Notes under the pieces: generated by a model | Databases searched by the model: none | What the model was told of the DNA's origin: nothing | What the model saw: the letters and a program-made list of their open reading frames with translations, nothing else | Made by a program: the position numbers and the translations under genes | Source of the DNA: Cryphonectria parasitica EP155 | Taxonomy: Eukaryota > Ascomycota > Sordariomycetes > Diaporthales > Cryphonectriaceae | Length of the DNA stretch: 64,000 bases | Direction of reading: 5' to 3' | Assembly (NCBI RefSeq): GCF_011745365.1 | Contig: NW_024468913.1 | Coordinates: 3,162,001 to 3,226,000 of the forward strand | In this document: piece by piece, positions 34,527 through 44,383 of the stretch | Numbering within the stretch: position 1 is the stretch's first letter | Layout of the letters: the number at the start of each line of letters is the position of its first letter

Positions 34527-36314
34527 CTAGAACTCCCAGAAGTTGTTGGCTGCCTTCTGCGCGGCGCCCTTTCTCCCTGGCATGGGGGCTGGCTGCTTCT
34601 CTCCGTCGCTCTCGTCACCCAGCGACCAGCCACGCCCGCCCTTGGGGTTGCCCATGCCGTCGCCAGCGAGCTTGATGCGGTGGTTGGGCCCGTTCTCCCG
34701 CATATCCCTGGGCGTCTCCTTGGCCGAAGGCTTGCTGTTCTCCTTCTGCGAGCTGGGCGACTCATCGTAGGCCGACCAGTTGGCCTGCATCATGTTGACG
34801 GCCTTCTTCCTGTCCTCGGGCACAGGCGCGCTGGGGGCCTTGTGTGCGTCCTGGGTGGGAGACTCGTCCGCCATCTCAAAGTGGGGGCCATACGTCTTGG
34901 ACCTGTGCTTTAGGTTGGTGATGTTGCCGAGGGCGCGCGGGTCTGGCGACTGGATGGGCTCGGACCCGTCGTCCGTCACCATGTGGTTCTTGTATAGGCC
35001 CATCCCGCTGTTGTGCATGGCCCCACGGGGACGGGCGCCGGGGCGCTGGCTAGGCCGCTCGCCTTCGCCGTCATCCTGAAGCTCGATCTGGGTGTTTGCG
35101 TCACGGCGGGCCTTACCGAGGGCGACGGGCTTGGCAGGCGACTCGTCAATGTCCTTGTCATCCGTGCCCCAGTGGCGAACGTCCTGGTGGCGGAACGTCT
35201 TGCTGGGCTTGGGCTTCTGGGGCGTCACAAAGTCTTCAAAGGCCCATTGGCTTCGGTGCTTCGACTTGATGGCCTCGAATGCGACCCCGGCCTGCGGTGC
35301 ATCGCTAGGATCGGAGCCGTCCACGAAGTCGAAGTGGTCGTACTTTGTGGGATGCGGCTTCATGTAGCGAGTCGTGGACTTGACGCCCTCGGGGCTCTCG
35401 GGCTCGGGCTCATCATCCTCGGCCTTGTCGAACAGCCGCGAAGGCTGGAAGTTCTTGCCAGCACCGATCTTGGGCGCAACAGACTTGCTGGGCGACTGGT
35501 GCTCGGGCGAGTCGGGGAGGGGCTCGTCGCCCAGGATCTCTTCAAAGGTCCGCTGGCGGGGTCGCGTGCCCGAGAATGGAGACACGATAGGTGCAGGTTC
35601 TTCGTCGCGCGGGTGCTGGAAGGAGTGAAGTGTCGCGTGGGCATCGCGCGTGGCGTGCGTCGAGTTTTCGCGGGGTCGCTGAACGACCTGCGAGGGGGCC
35701 GGATCGGCAGGTTTGCCACCAGTCTTGGTGATCAGCTTGATCTGGTCCTGGTTGTCGCGGATGGGCCAGTTGCGACCCGTCTTGCCGATCACCTCGAGCT
35801 GCTTGAGGAGCGCACCCTGGTCCCAGCTCTGCTGGACTGTCGCAATCTTGCCATTGCTGTCGAACCTGACGATGTGGAACTAATGCGACAGGGAAAGCAG
35901 AGCACACGTCAGTCAGTCACTCACTCTCTTATCGATCCTGGTTTTGTCGAGGTGGCACGGCTCCTCTCTCTCTCTCTCTCTGTGTGTGTGTGACGGGCGA
36001 CTTACGACGGGCATGTGAACGACGCGATCGTAGAGAAACTGTTCGTCGAGGCCCGGCAGGTAAGCACCGCCCTGGTCCTGGAACTCGAGAGAGAGCTCTG
36101 TCTGGACGGCAAGGGCGCCCTGCCCCTCAACGACGGTGATGAATTCCTCCCCCTTCTTTTTGATCAGGTTGCGCTGGGAGTTGAGGTGCTTGATGATGTC
36201 GGTGGGGCCGTAGAAGCTGGTCGTCGTGGTGATGTAGTGCAACGACGCGTCCTGCGCCAGCGCGGATGAATTGGGCGCAGCCAGGAACTGCTTGTACACC
36301 GCTTGCAGCGCCAT
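34527..36314 (-). CDS. NTF2-like domain protein with long disordered C-terminus
   Basis: Function unknown. Two exons, 36314-36006 and 35879-34527, flank a 126-nt intron in phase 0, giving 553 residues. Residues 1-150 look like an NTF2-fold domain of a type conserved in ascomycetes: SLHYITTTTSFYGPTDIIKH, LAVQTELSLEFQDQGGAYLP, then FHIVRFDSNGKIATVQQSWD across the splice. The remaining 400 residues are Ser/Pro/Asp/Lys-rich, with repeated SP and ESP sites (SPEHQSPSK, SPEGVKS, DESPSSQK), suggesting a disordered, multiply phosphorylated tail. The C-terminus is KGAAQKAANNFWEF. The intron contains an adjoining CT and GT microsatellite. The divergent neighbour is the DHCR24-like gene; no functional link is seen. 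Confidence 0.85.
35963..35992. repeat. Compound (CT)n(GT)n microsatellite inside an intron
   Basis: About nine CT units run straight into about six GT units within the single intron of the NTF2-like gene, between the donor at 36005 and the acceptor at 35880. Length variation here would change intron size only. Confidence 0.85.
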
Positions 36315-38496
36315 CGTGTAGACGATTGTCCAGTCGAATCAAGAAGGGGTGCGACGAGTTTTCAGTTTGGCGTAATAAAGTGGTAAGAGAGAAGAGAAAT
36401 TGGAAGTTAGTGGGGGGTTTACTTTCTCACAGCGCGCTGGTGCTCGTGCTGATGCTCGTGATGGTGTTGTAGTGGCGCCAGTGTAGCGCGAGAGGCAGAA
36501 GAAAAAAAGAGAGAGAGAGAGAGAAAGGACGCGCGCGGTTTAAACTTGCAAAACAACAGGAGGAGAGCTCACCGTGGTAACGGTTGTCGCCTCTCTGCTT
36601 AGATGGGCGAGGGGGGCTAAGAAGTTAGGACTCGCGGGCGAATCTAATCGTCAAGGCAGGGATGCTGGGGATGCTGCAGGAATGAAGGGGATCGAAGAGG
36701 ACCTGGGGAGCAATGCGTACCAGCCTGGGAAGGCAGGCCAATGCAACAGCAGCTGCTGCAGGGGCACATCCACCAGCCGAATGGCACATTACATGCAGGG
36801 AGTCAGTCAGTAACATGTTTTTGGTCTGCATGGTATGAAATTCACGGTTAGGTTGGGCCAACTTAGGGCCTCTCTTGTCAGTCCATCTCTTACAGCGTTT
36901 TAGCTGATGCAGTGTTGCTAATGCAGTGTCGTCTCGTGGAAACTGTCCCTTTGCCTTTGGTACGCTGTCGTAACTTCATATCCTCCACACCTGTTTGCTT
37001 TTTGGTTGCGTGCTAGGTCAGCTGCCCAGATACTATTCACCACGGCAGCGCATACCATGTAAATCAAATTCATGAGATCAGCCTTGTGCCTGTGTTTGAC
37101 CCAACGGTCATTTGCTCCAGTCCACCCGCAATGCAGTGTCGAAGCTCTGGCCCCCATCTGGCTGATGCGCCTTGGAACGATCGACCTGGACCAAGCTTTG
37201 GTCTCCTCCTCCTCCTCCTTGCCTTATCAAACGGATCAACCTCACCAGGAGGAGGCTGTGACGCGTCGAAACGGATGCTACAGTGTAGGTAAGAGCCCAT
37301 CGCGCCCATACACAACACCCCCGCCCCGTTTCGACGATCATCCATAATTTACTATGGTACCTCGTGTATCAAGAGAGTTAGTTACTGTAGCAATTCGGAG
37401 ACTAAATACCAACGTGTTGGTTCGTGTATCCTAGCAGCTGAGGGAGACCCTTTGCCGCCTGCCGCCAGAATGTCTTAACTATTGTCCACAGCCTGACCTG
37501 GTGTGCCTAGGCTTTTTAGCCGTGCCCTGCCACCCTTGCGAGTGGTAGCAGTTGTCTTCTGCTGGGGCCTGCAGGCGCAGCTGTCTCTACCGTCCCAACG
37601 TAGCATGTCCTACTTACCGTATGCGTCCTGGGCTCCACTGGACATGCATGTCAACTGGTTAGCGCCGTTTCAGGCACCATCAACGAATGCAGAACAGGCA
37701 AGCAGCCCACTGCGCTTTTGGTTATGCGAACCTACCGTAGTAAACAAACTGCTCAGCACCAGCTCCATCTTGCCCAATAATGGCCACCTTTAACATTAGC
37801 CCTCACTCAATAATCCATCTGGCTGCCTAAGACCCGCTATCCATCTCATCTCAATGTTCAACGTTGAGCTCGGCAGGCTGCCATTTGGGCTCTTGAGCCT
37901 GGTCCTACTGCCCGTGCACCGCATACTCCATCGCCAAGCACCAAGTAAGTGGTGATCTTGACAGTCTCGTCTCGTTCTGAGGAGCAAACATATCTATACT
38001 ACCCAGGGAAACAGTCCTCTTGGTTCTCCAGTGATGAGATGGTAGGTGTTTATTCTTCGCAAATGATATGGACTCATGACATCTCAACGGAAATGGGCTG
38101 GTGCCCAAGCCGACAGAAAAACCAAGCCATTCGTTCATTGCTCACCGGTGCTCAGGATTTTCACATCAAGCCGACTTGTTAGCAAGGCATTCATCGAAGC
38201 ACGAAAAGCTGGGTGTCTCTGAAAGATGGCTGTTTACCGTCGCCGTGTCGGGGTCGAGGCACACAATAGTACTGTAATACTGTGCCGGTCTTGTCCAGAC
38301 CGCAAAGCCGTCTCAAGCACAATACCTGCCAGACCGAAAGGACAATATGAAGCTAAACAAGCAGCTTTCCCAATACGAACAAAGTCTTCATTGCATTTTT
38401 ACTGCCTCGTCTTCAACGGCCTCTCGTCTGGTTTACATGTCCCATTTTTGTTCTTGAACTTTCTACATTGGCCATCGTTGCGGTACGAATGATCAT
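36315..38496. other. Divergent intergenic region, NTF2-like and DHCR24-like genes
   Basis: A 2.2-kb stretch between two start codons pointing apart. It contains a GA run near 36510 and one exact copy of the dispersed 10-mer at 37350. Small frames (up to 96 codons) show no family features. No gene called. Confidence 0.5.
37350..37359 (-). repeat. Dispersed 10-mer TACCATAGTA (copy 6)
   Basis: Plus strand reads TACTATGGTACC. The copy lies about 1.0 kb upstream of the NTF2-like gene start and 1.1 kb upstream of the DHCR24-like gene start. Confidence 0.6.
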
Positions 38497-40206
38497 ATGG
38501 GAGTGATAACTACAACCCCCTTACACAAGGGCCAAAGAACCGAGATATCAACTATGTCAACCGAGAACTCACCTGCAAAGGATATGGAGAGACATGCTGC
38601 GACAGTGAGAGAGGTCGCTGTGTCTGTCAGAAGTTTCTACGACCGCAAGGAACCCTATCGAATCTCTCATGGCAGCACCAACAGCACACGACCCAAGGGA
38701 GCCATACGCGCCGTCGACATCTCGGCTCTCTCGCACGTCCTTTTTGTCGATCCGGTCAAGAAGACGATGTTGGTAGAGCCCAATGTGGCCATGGACGGCC
38801 TCGTCGAAGCTTCACTGCCCCACGGCCTGGTGCCGCCCATCGTCATGGAATTTCCCGGTATCACCGCTGGTGGGGGCTTCGCCGGCACGGGGGCCGAGAG
38901 CTCCAGCTTCCGCCACGGCTTCTTCGACGACACGGTGCGCAGCGTCGAGATGGTGTTGGCTGATGGTGAGATTGTTACGGCCAGCCGCGACGTGCGGCCT
39001 GACTTGTTCCGCGCCGCCCCTGGTGCGGTTGGAACGCTTGGGATTGTCACCATGCTGGAGATCACCTTGATCGAGGCCAAGAAGTACGTGCACACGCGCT
39101 ATCGCCGGACCAACAGCGTGGCAGAGGCCGTCAAGGTCGTCAAGGACGAGATAGCGAGGCCTGAGAATGACTATGTGGACGGCATACTCTTCTCCAAAGA
39201 ACACGGCGTCATCATTTCGGGTTCCCTTACGGACCAGAAACCCGACCACGTCAAGGCGCAGACCTTCAGTGGTGCCTGGGACCCATGGTTCTATTTGCAC
39301 GTCCAGGAGCGTACATCTGGGCCCGCCGAGGACGCTGTTGTGTCCATCACGGAAGAGGAGGACTACATACCCCTGGCCGAATACCTGTTCCGCTACGACC
39401 GCGGTGCTTACTGGGTTGGTCGCTTCGTCGTCATGTACTGGCTGATGCCGTTCAACAGCTTCAGCCGCTGGCTACTGGACGACTTTCTGCACACCCGCAT
39501 GCTCTACCGCGCCCGTGAGACGGGGGAGAACAACACATTCACGATCCAGGACATCGCAATGCCCTTCGAGACGGCAGAGCCGTTGGTCGACTATCTGGAA
39601 GCGGAGCACCCGATCTGGCCGCTGTGGCTCTGCCCGATGCAGCGGCGCAGCTCACCCACTTTTCACCCATTCACCACTACGCCGGGCGGCGAACGGCAGA
39701 AAACGCGCTCTATTTCCAGAGACATTCTCGGGCTCCCCTCTGCCTCTAGCATGCCCCCAGCTCAACAAGAGGAGGATGACCGTCACCCCCACCAACAACA
39801 AATGATGCTCAACATTGGCGTCTGGGGCCACGAGGGGACATTCTCGCCGCCAGCCTTTGTCGGGAAAAACCGCGCCCTCGAGGCCAAAGTTGGCGAGCTG
39901 GGCGGGATGAAGTGGCTGTACGCGCACGTGTACCACTCCGAGGAGGACTTTTGGGCCATGTACGGGGGGCGAGGGTGGTATGACGCGCTGCGGGCCAAGT
40001 ACAAGGCCTCTGCGCTGCCAAGCGTCTACGACAAGGTGCACGTGAAGAAGGAGGACGAGGCGGCGGCGAGGAGACGGGCCGGGCGGTGGGAGTGGCTCAA
40101 GGGATACTGGCCGATTGGCGGGCTGTGGGGATCCTGGACGGCGATGGCGAGCAAGGACCACCTCCTGCACAGGAATGCGGCGTGGAGATGGAGGAGGGGG
40201 GAGTAG
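38497..40206 (+). CDS. DHCR24-like FAD-linked oxidoreductase (delta-24 sterol reductase family)
   Basis: Resembles the FAD-dependent delta(24)-sterol reductase/DIMINUTO family. A single uninterrupted frame gives 569 residues. The FAD-binding domain is clear: PYRISHGSTNSTR, VDPVKKTMLVEPNVAMDGLV, then MEFPGITAGGGFAGTGAESS and PGAVGTLGIVTMLEITL. The substrate half carries YDRGAYWVGRFVVMYW and VYHSEEDFWAMYGGRGWYD. Two things are odd. There is an insert-like stretch at about residues 388-435 (TFHPFTTTPGGERQKTRS to DDRHPHQQQ) between WLCPM and LNIGVWG, low in complexity and possibly lineage-specific. There is also a second in-frame ATG at 38551 (MSTENSPAKD) that may be the true start. Ergosterol-making fungi reduce the side chain with Erg4, so the substrate here is not clear. 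The family call is firm, the reaction only likely. Confidence 0.85.
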   Translation: MGVITTTPLHKGQRTEISTMSTENSPAKDMERHAATVREVAVSVRSFYDRKEPYRISHGSTNSTRPKGAIRAVDISALSHVLFVDPVKKTMLVEPNVAMDGLVEASLPHGLVPPIVMEFPGITAGGGFAGTGAESSSFRHGFFDDTVRSVEMVLADGEIVTASRDVRPDLFRAAPGAVGTLGIVTMLEITLIEAKKYVHTRYRRTNSVAEAVKVVKDEIARPENDYVDGILFSKEHGVIISGSLTDQKPDHVKAQTFSGAWDPWFYLHVQERTSGPAEDAVVSITEEEDYIPLAEYLFRYDRGAYWVGRFVVMYWLMPFNSFSRWLLDDFLHTRMLYRARETGENNTFTIQDIAMPFETAEPLVDYLEAEHPIWPLWLCPMQRRSSPTFHPFTTTPGGERQKTRSISRDILGLPSASSMPPAQQEEDDRHPHQQQMMLNIGVWGHEGTFSPPAFVGKNRALEAKVGELGGMKWLYAHVYHSEEDFWAMYGGRGWYDALRAKYKASALPSVYDKVHVKKEDEAAARRRAGRWEWLKGYWPIGGLWGSWTAMASKDHLLHRNAAWRWRRGE

Positions 40207-41301
40207 CAGGACGAGTGAAGGGGGAGAACGAAGCGAGAGGGGAAAGAAGGGTGGAAGGCTATGATTGAGTTGATGGTGTTGTTGACTAAGAAGAGAAGAA
40301 GCATATGGCCAAGACAAAAGATGGTTTACAAGGAACCCTCCGACGATGAAGAGGCCGTATTAGCGGAACTCAATCATCTCCAATATGTCTCGTGATTTTT
40401 GGGCCCAAAGGTTCCCCCTCCTCTCGTCTGGTTGGTCATGTTCGGGGTCCCCCAATCGCACACCGTAGACCGCAAGCCCGCCCTGTATAAAGAAAAACCC
40501 CTTGAAGTTTCAGGTGAGAACAACGGCTTTCCGCTTGCCCACAATTGAATACACACACACACACGCCCGCCTCAGGTCTGGGCCTGCCTGCTAAGCAACT
40601 TACGAGATCATCATCCTATCGTCATCATCTCAGGGCCGACCAAGGCGGCCGCCGCTGGGGGAAGTATGTTTAATGTGTTAAACCTTGGTCTGAGACAAGA
40701 GAGGGCCTCTTTTCTTTTCTCCCACCGCAAGTCGTCCCATGTGGATGATGATTTCAGCTGGTCATCGTTCTTCTTGTTTGAATGGTTGACGTCTTTTTTA
40801 ATATTCTATTTTCCCCCGTCCTCCAACCCCTTTCCCTCTCTCTATCTCCTCCTATTTCTGATTGGTATGTGAGTGACTTAAGAGAGAGGCATGAGATGAC
40901 ACATGCATAAGCACAGCATTTGCAGGGGTCAATTCATAGTCGCCTATCTCTGCTCTGCCTTGCCAAACCAACATCATCATGAGACTTTCAAGTCGGCAGA
41001 GCCACAGCAAGCCTCATGCATATCAAGTGCAGATAAAATAAATGATCGGTGTGCAACTTTGATTCCCCACAAGTCAAACGTTGATTCGTATTATAATCTT
41101 TCCTTCATCCCCAACTCGGCCCCTCAATCCTCACTACCGTTCCTCATTTTTTTCTCTCCTCTTCTCCCTCTTCCTCCATCTCCTCTGCTTCTTTGAGTCT
41201 TCACTCCCAGATGATGCAAAACCTCTCATCTCACCGTCAGCTAACTGGCATCACCACCACTTAATTACCACACATATCACCACACCCCAACCACCCAAAC
41301 A
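40207..41301. other. Intergenic region between DHCR24-like and PX-like genes
   Basis: A 1.1-kb tandem spacer carrying the 3' UTR of one gene and the promoter of the next. It becomes strongly CT-rich (41100-41200) just upstream of the small gene, as is common in fungal promoters. Nothing else seen. Confidence 0.5.
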
Positions 41302-41775
41302 ATGCAACTTGACAAGTCCTCCCCTCCCGCCGCCGCCCGCACCAAACCCCAGCTCCACTCCCGCCAATGCCACTACACCTACAACGGCACCCGCCACCTC
41401 CCAAGGGCCATCTGGATCCGCTCCCTCCGCTTCGATCTCGACCCCGACCTCCTCGACGACAGCACCACCACCACCTCCTCCTCCTTGACCTACGAGATCC
41501 TCCTCTACTACGACCACAACCGCGCCTGCACCATCTACCGCTCGCCAGAGGACTTTCGCAGGCTCAAGTGCGCCGTGGGGAGGCTGTCCACTACTGCTGC
41601 TGCCGCCACCACCACCACCACCACCACCACCACCACCAGCATATCGGATGAGCGTGTTGTCGAGGACGTCGAGGTGCTTCAGCGGTTTCTTGTCGAGGCG
41701 CTGCGGAAGAAGGGCGGGGACTGGGCGGTGGAGTATTTTCTTCGGAGGCGGATGGATGATTGCGGGGGACTTTGA
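41302..41775 (+). CDS. Small hypothetical protein, possibly PX-like
   Basis: A single-exon frame of 157 residues, and I do not recognise it with certainty. The segment IWIRSLRFDLDPDLL, then LTYEILLYYDHNRACTIYRS and PEDFRRLKCAVGRL, has the pattern of a phosphoinositide-binding PX fold: a beta-strand series, then a basic residue before a DF/RL helix. A conserved-looking C-terminal helix VEDVEVLQRFLVEALRKKGG would fit the end of such a domain. Residues about 101-112 are a poly-Thr run encoded by an ACC repeat. A clean ATG follows a CT/CA-rich promoter-like stretch. The alternative is a chance frame, but the codon-like composition and patterned hydrophobics argue for a gene. Confidence 0.55.
   Translation: MQLDKSSPPAAARTKPQLHSRQCHYTYNGTRHLPRAIWIRSLRFDLDPDLLDDSTTTTSSSLTYEILLYYDHNRACTIYRSPEDFRRLKCAVGRLSTTAAAATTTTTTTTTTSISDERVVEDVEVLQRFLVEALRKKGGDWAVEYFLRRRMDDCGGL
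41606..41638 (+). repeat. (ACC)n trinucleotide run inside the PX-like gene
   Basis: About eleven ACC units, in frame, encoding a run of Thr between the two halves of the predicted domain. Length changes would add or remove Thr without a frameshift. Confidence 0.85.
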
Positions 41776-42536
41776 AAAGGGGGAAAACCAAGAAAGGAAG
41801 AAAGAGAAGAAGCTCTTCTTCTTTCTTTTTTCCCTCTTCCTTTGTGGTCAACCAAGCTGGTCTGTCTGTGACAGAGTTTGTGGAGGTTTTTTTTTTGGGG
41901 GGGGGGGGAGGAAAGGCTTGATTGGAAGTCTAAATCGACTGGCTCGAGGAAAACATGCCGCACTGTGTGTGAGTGTGTAGATCTACACAAAATTATGTAC
42001 CGTCTGGAAAGGGCGCTGGACATCATATTAACAAATTGGTTGGTAGGCTTCTCCCTCCCTACCTACTTCTAGAATGAGAGTCTTTCCTGATACTGACTTT
42101 GTTTTCCTCTAGATTGATGATGATCACCATCGTCACTATACACCCACCACATTACCAGTCCAAATCTCGTGGTGGGCTGAGGTGTTACTTATGACTTTAT
42201 GGCTTTATGATCTTACGACGAATGAGGTTGGCTTGGGCTTTGGAACATTGTTATAATCCATCTTAGGCTATTAATTTGGACTGGTATCGAATCGCAAATA
42301 AATCACTTTTAAAAGACTAATATGTGCAGGGTGTGTTTTCCAATCCAAATAATTCACGCCTGCCAGAGAAAATCCATTTAGCAATCTGGGGCTCGGTGGG
42401 CATTACGCCTGACCTCTGGGGTTGATTTTCCTATACAGTAATAACATTCTTATTCTTCCACCCATCATGCCAGCTCAGAAAAAAAGAAAAGTACAAACAA
42501 AGAAAAACGGCCTTGGAGACTCTCTGCCTTGGCCAA
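41776..42536. other. Convergent intergenic region, PX-like and MFS genes
   Basis: A 761-base gap between facing stop codons. It has a T run followed by a G run at 41888-41909 and is AT-rich at 42100-42440, consistent with two 3' UTRs. No gene seen. Confidence 0.5.
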
Positions 42537-44383
42537 TCAATCGTGCAGCCCGACAGCCCTCTCGGCCTCCAGCTCCAGCATATCCCTCTTCAGCCCCCTC
42601 GCCTTGTAGCCAACATATACCACCATCGCCAGGCCCACAACGAAACCCGCCGACAGCAGGATGACGTTCACGGGCACTGGGTCGCCCTGGAAAGTCTGGT
42701 GGAACAGGTAATCCAGGCCAGACTGTGAGAAGTTGAACAAACCTGAAAGGCAGATAATAGTCCCGTAGACGGTGCCAAACGTCTTGAAGCCGAACACCTT
42801 GGCGGTGTAGTCGGACACGGCAGTGTAGTAAAAGGGCCGATACAGCACAAACAGACAGATGTTGGCGTAGGCCGCCCAGACCTCGGGGATGACACCCAGC
42901 ACGCCGACGGTGGTGGTGACGGTAACGAGCCAGAAGAGCACGGCGACAGTCGAGGTGTGGTCCAGGAGCAGGCCGATGAAGGGGATGGAGAGGATACCGC
43001 CGACGGGGAGAGCGAGGTCGAAAAAGTTGTTGATCTCGATGGCACGGTCACGGGAGTGGAGGAGGGCTTGATACTGGGGTCGGATCGTCGCCACGAAGTA
43101 ATTGATCCTTGTCATCTGGATCACAGTGAAGAGACAGATGAAGATGAACCAAGGGGACCGGATCTGTTCCCAAGCCGTGTTCTGGTGCTTGACCCCCCAC
43201 ACGCCCGACGTCTCGTTCTTGCGCTCCTCGCTCCTGGCCTGCCTGTCCGCCCGCGCGGGCCCGAGAAGGTCCTCTAGGTCCGCCTGGACGCACTCCCGGT
43301 GCTCCCTGCGCTCCTCCTCCAGCAGCGCCGTGTGCTCGTCGACCTGGTCATTCCGCTCGTGAGGCAGAAGCGGCTGGTCAACCTCCTCGATCATCTCGCC
43401 GATGGTCTTGTATGACTGCGCAGGGAGTAAGAACAGCTGCAGCAGGACGATGACCACGGGCACCACGAGATAGGCCAGGAAGAATCTGTCGTGACCGAAC
43501 GCCCCCGCGGTCTTCTCAAAAATAACGCGGTAAACAAGGAAGAGGGCGCTTGAGGCATCGAAGGCGCCCGTCAGGATGGCCAGGATGAGGCCCGAGTGCC
43601 GCGGGAAAGCGTTGGACAGCTGGAAGGAGGAGATGTAGGTGAAGGGCCCGCCGAGCGCCAGAAAGAGATAGCCAAAGAGCAGGCCGTCGAAGGGGAGGGC
43701 CCTTTCGTAGGCCATCAGCAGGGAGCCCACCGCGAGGAAGAAGGCACCGAGCAGACTGCAGACGCGTGGACCGAGGTGGTCGAGGATGGTGCCGACGGGG
43801 AGCGCGGCCACGTTGGTCGAGACGGCGGCGACGGTGAACATGAGGTTCAGGTGGATCTCGACGCACGTATCCACGTCGGCGGCGGCGGCAGCGGTGGTGA
43901 AGGAGATGGCACCATCAGCTTCCTGCTCACCTGACTGACCCCCGCAGACGTCCTGATAGGCACCCTCTGCCTTGAGCACTGGCTTCAGCGCCGCGTAGCC
44001 GAATACTACACCTGCTGCGAAGAGGCAGTAGACGACCGTCGCCGAGACTTGTACTACAATGAAGAGTTAGTTATTCACGTACGTATAGGTACACAGACGC
44101 TCAAACTGGTAAAGGCACAATGGAAAGAAACGAGAGAGCAGGGAAAAGTCCACAAAAAAAACCAAAAAAAAAAAAACCACTTACAGAGTCTCTTCCATCT
44201 TGGGACCTCGAAGGCGCCCACAGACTCTATGTAGCCTGGCTTGCCGGCGTGAGGATCCCATGACTCCGGTAGAGGATTGAAGCTAAGTCTCCTATCACGA
44301 CTGCTGGGTGAGGGGGCCCTAGAGGAGCCTGGGCTGTGCAGATGAGAGAATGTCTCGAGGGATGAGACACGGTTGAGGGACAT
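42537..44383 (-). CDS. MFS transporter, FMP42/SLC43-like
   Basis: Membrane transporter of the major facilitator superfamily, nearest to the fungal Fmp42-like group related to SLC43 amino-acid carriers. Two exons, 44383-44185 and 44053-42537, flank a 131-nt intron (CTCT|GTAAGT..TTGTAG|TACAAG, phase 1), giving 571 residues. A Ser-rich cytosolic N-tail of about 60 residues ends in VPRWKRLLQVSATVVYCLFA, which enters TM1. TM2 carries LNLMFTVAAVSTNVAALPVG and TILDHLGPRVCSLLG, where the D..GPR motif fits the MFS loop 2-3 signature. A charged central loop at about 270-345 (EEERREHRECVQADLEDLLG) separates two six-helix halves. Later helices include FALFW-like and YRPFYYTAVSDYTAKVFGF. Substrate unknown. 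Confidence 0.88.

Noticed and set aside
35013..35993. 326-codon plus-strand frame over the NTF2-like gene
   Set aside because: Antisense shadow of a codon-biased exon; it also crosses the CT/GT intron repeat.
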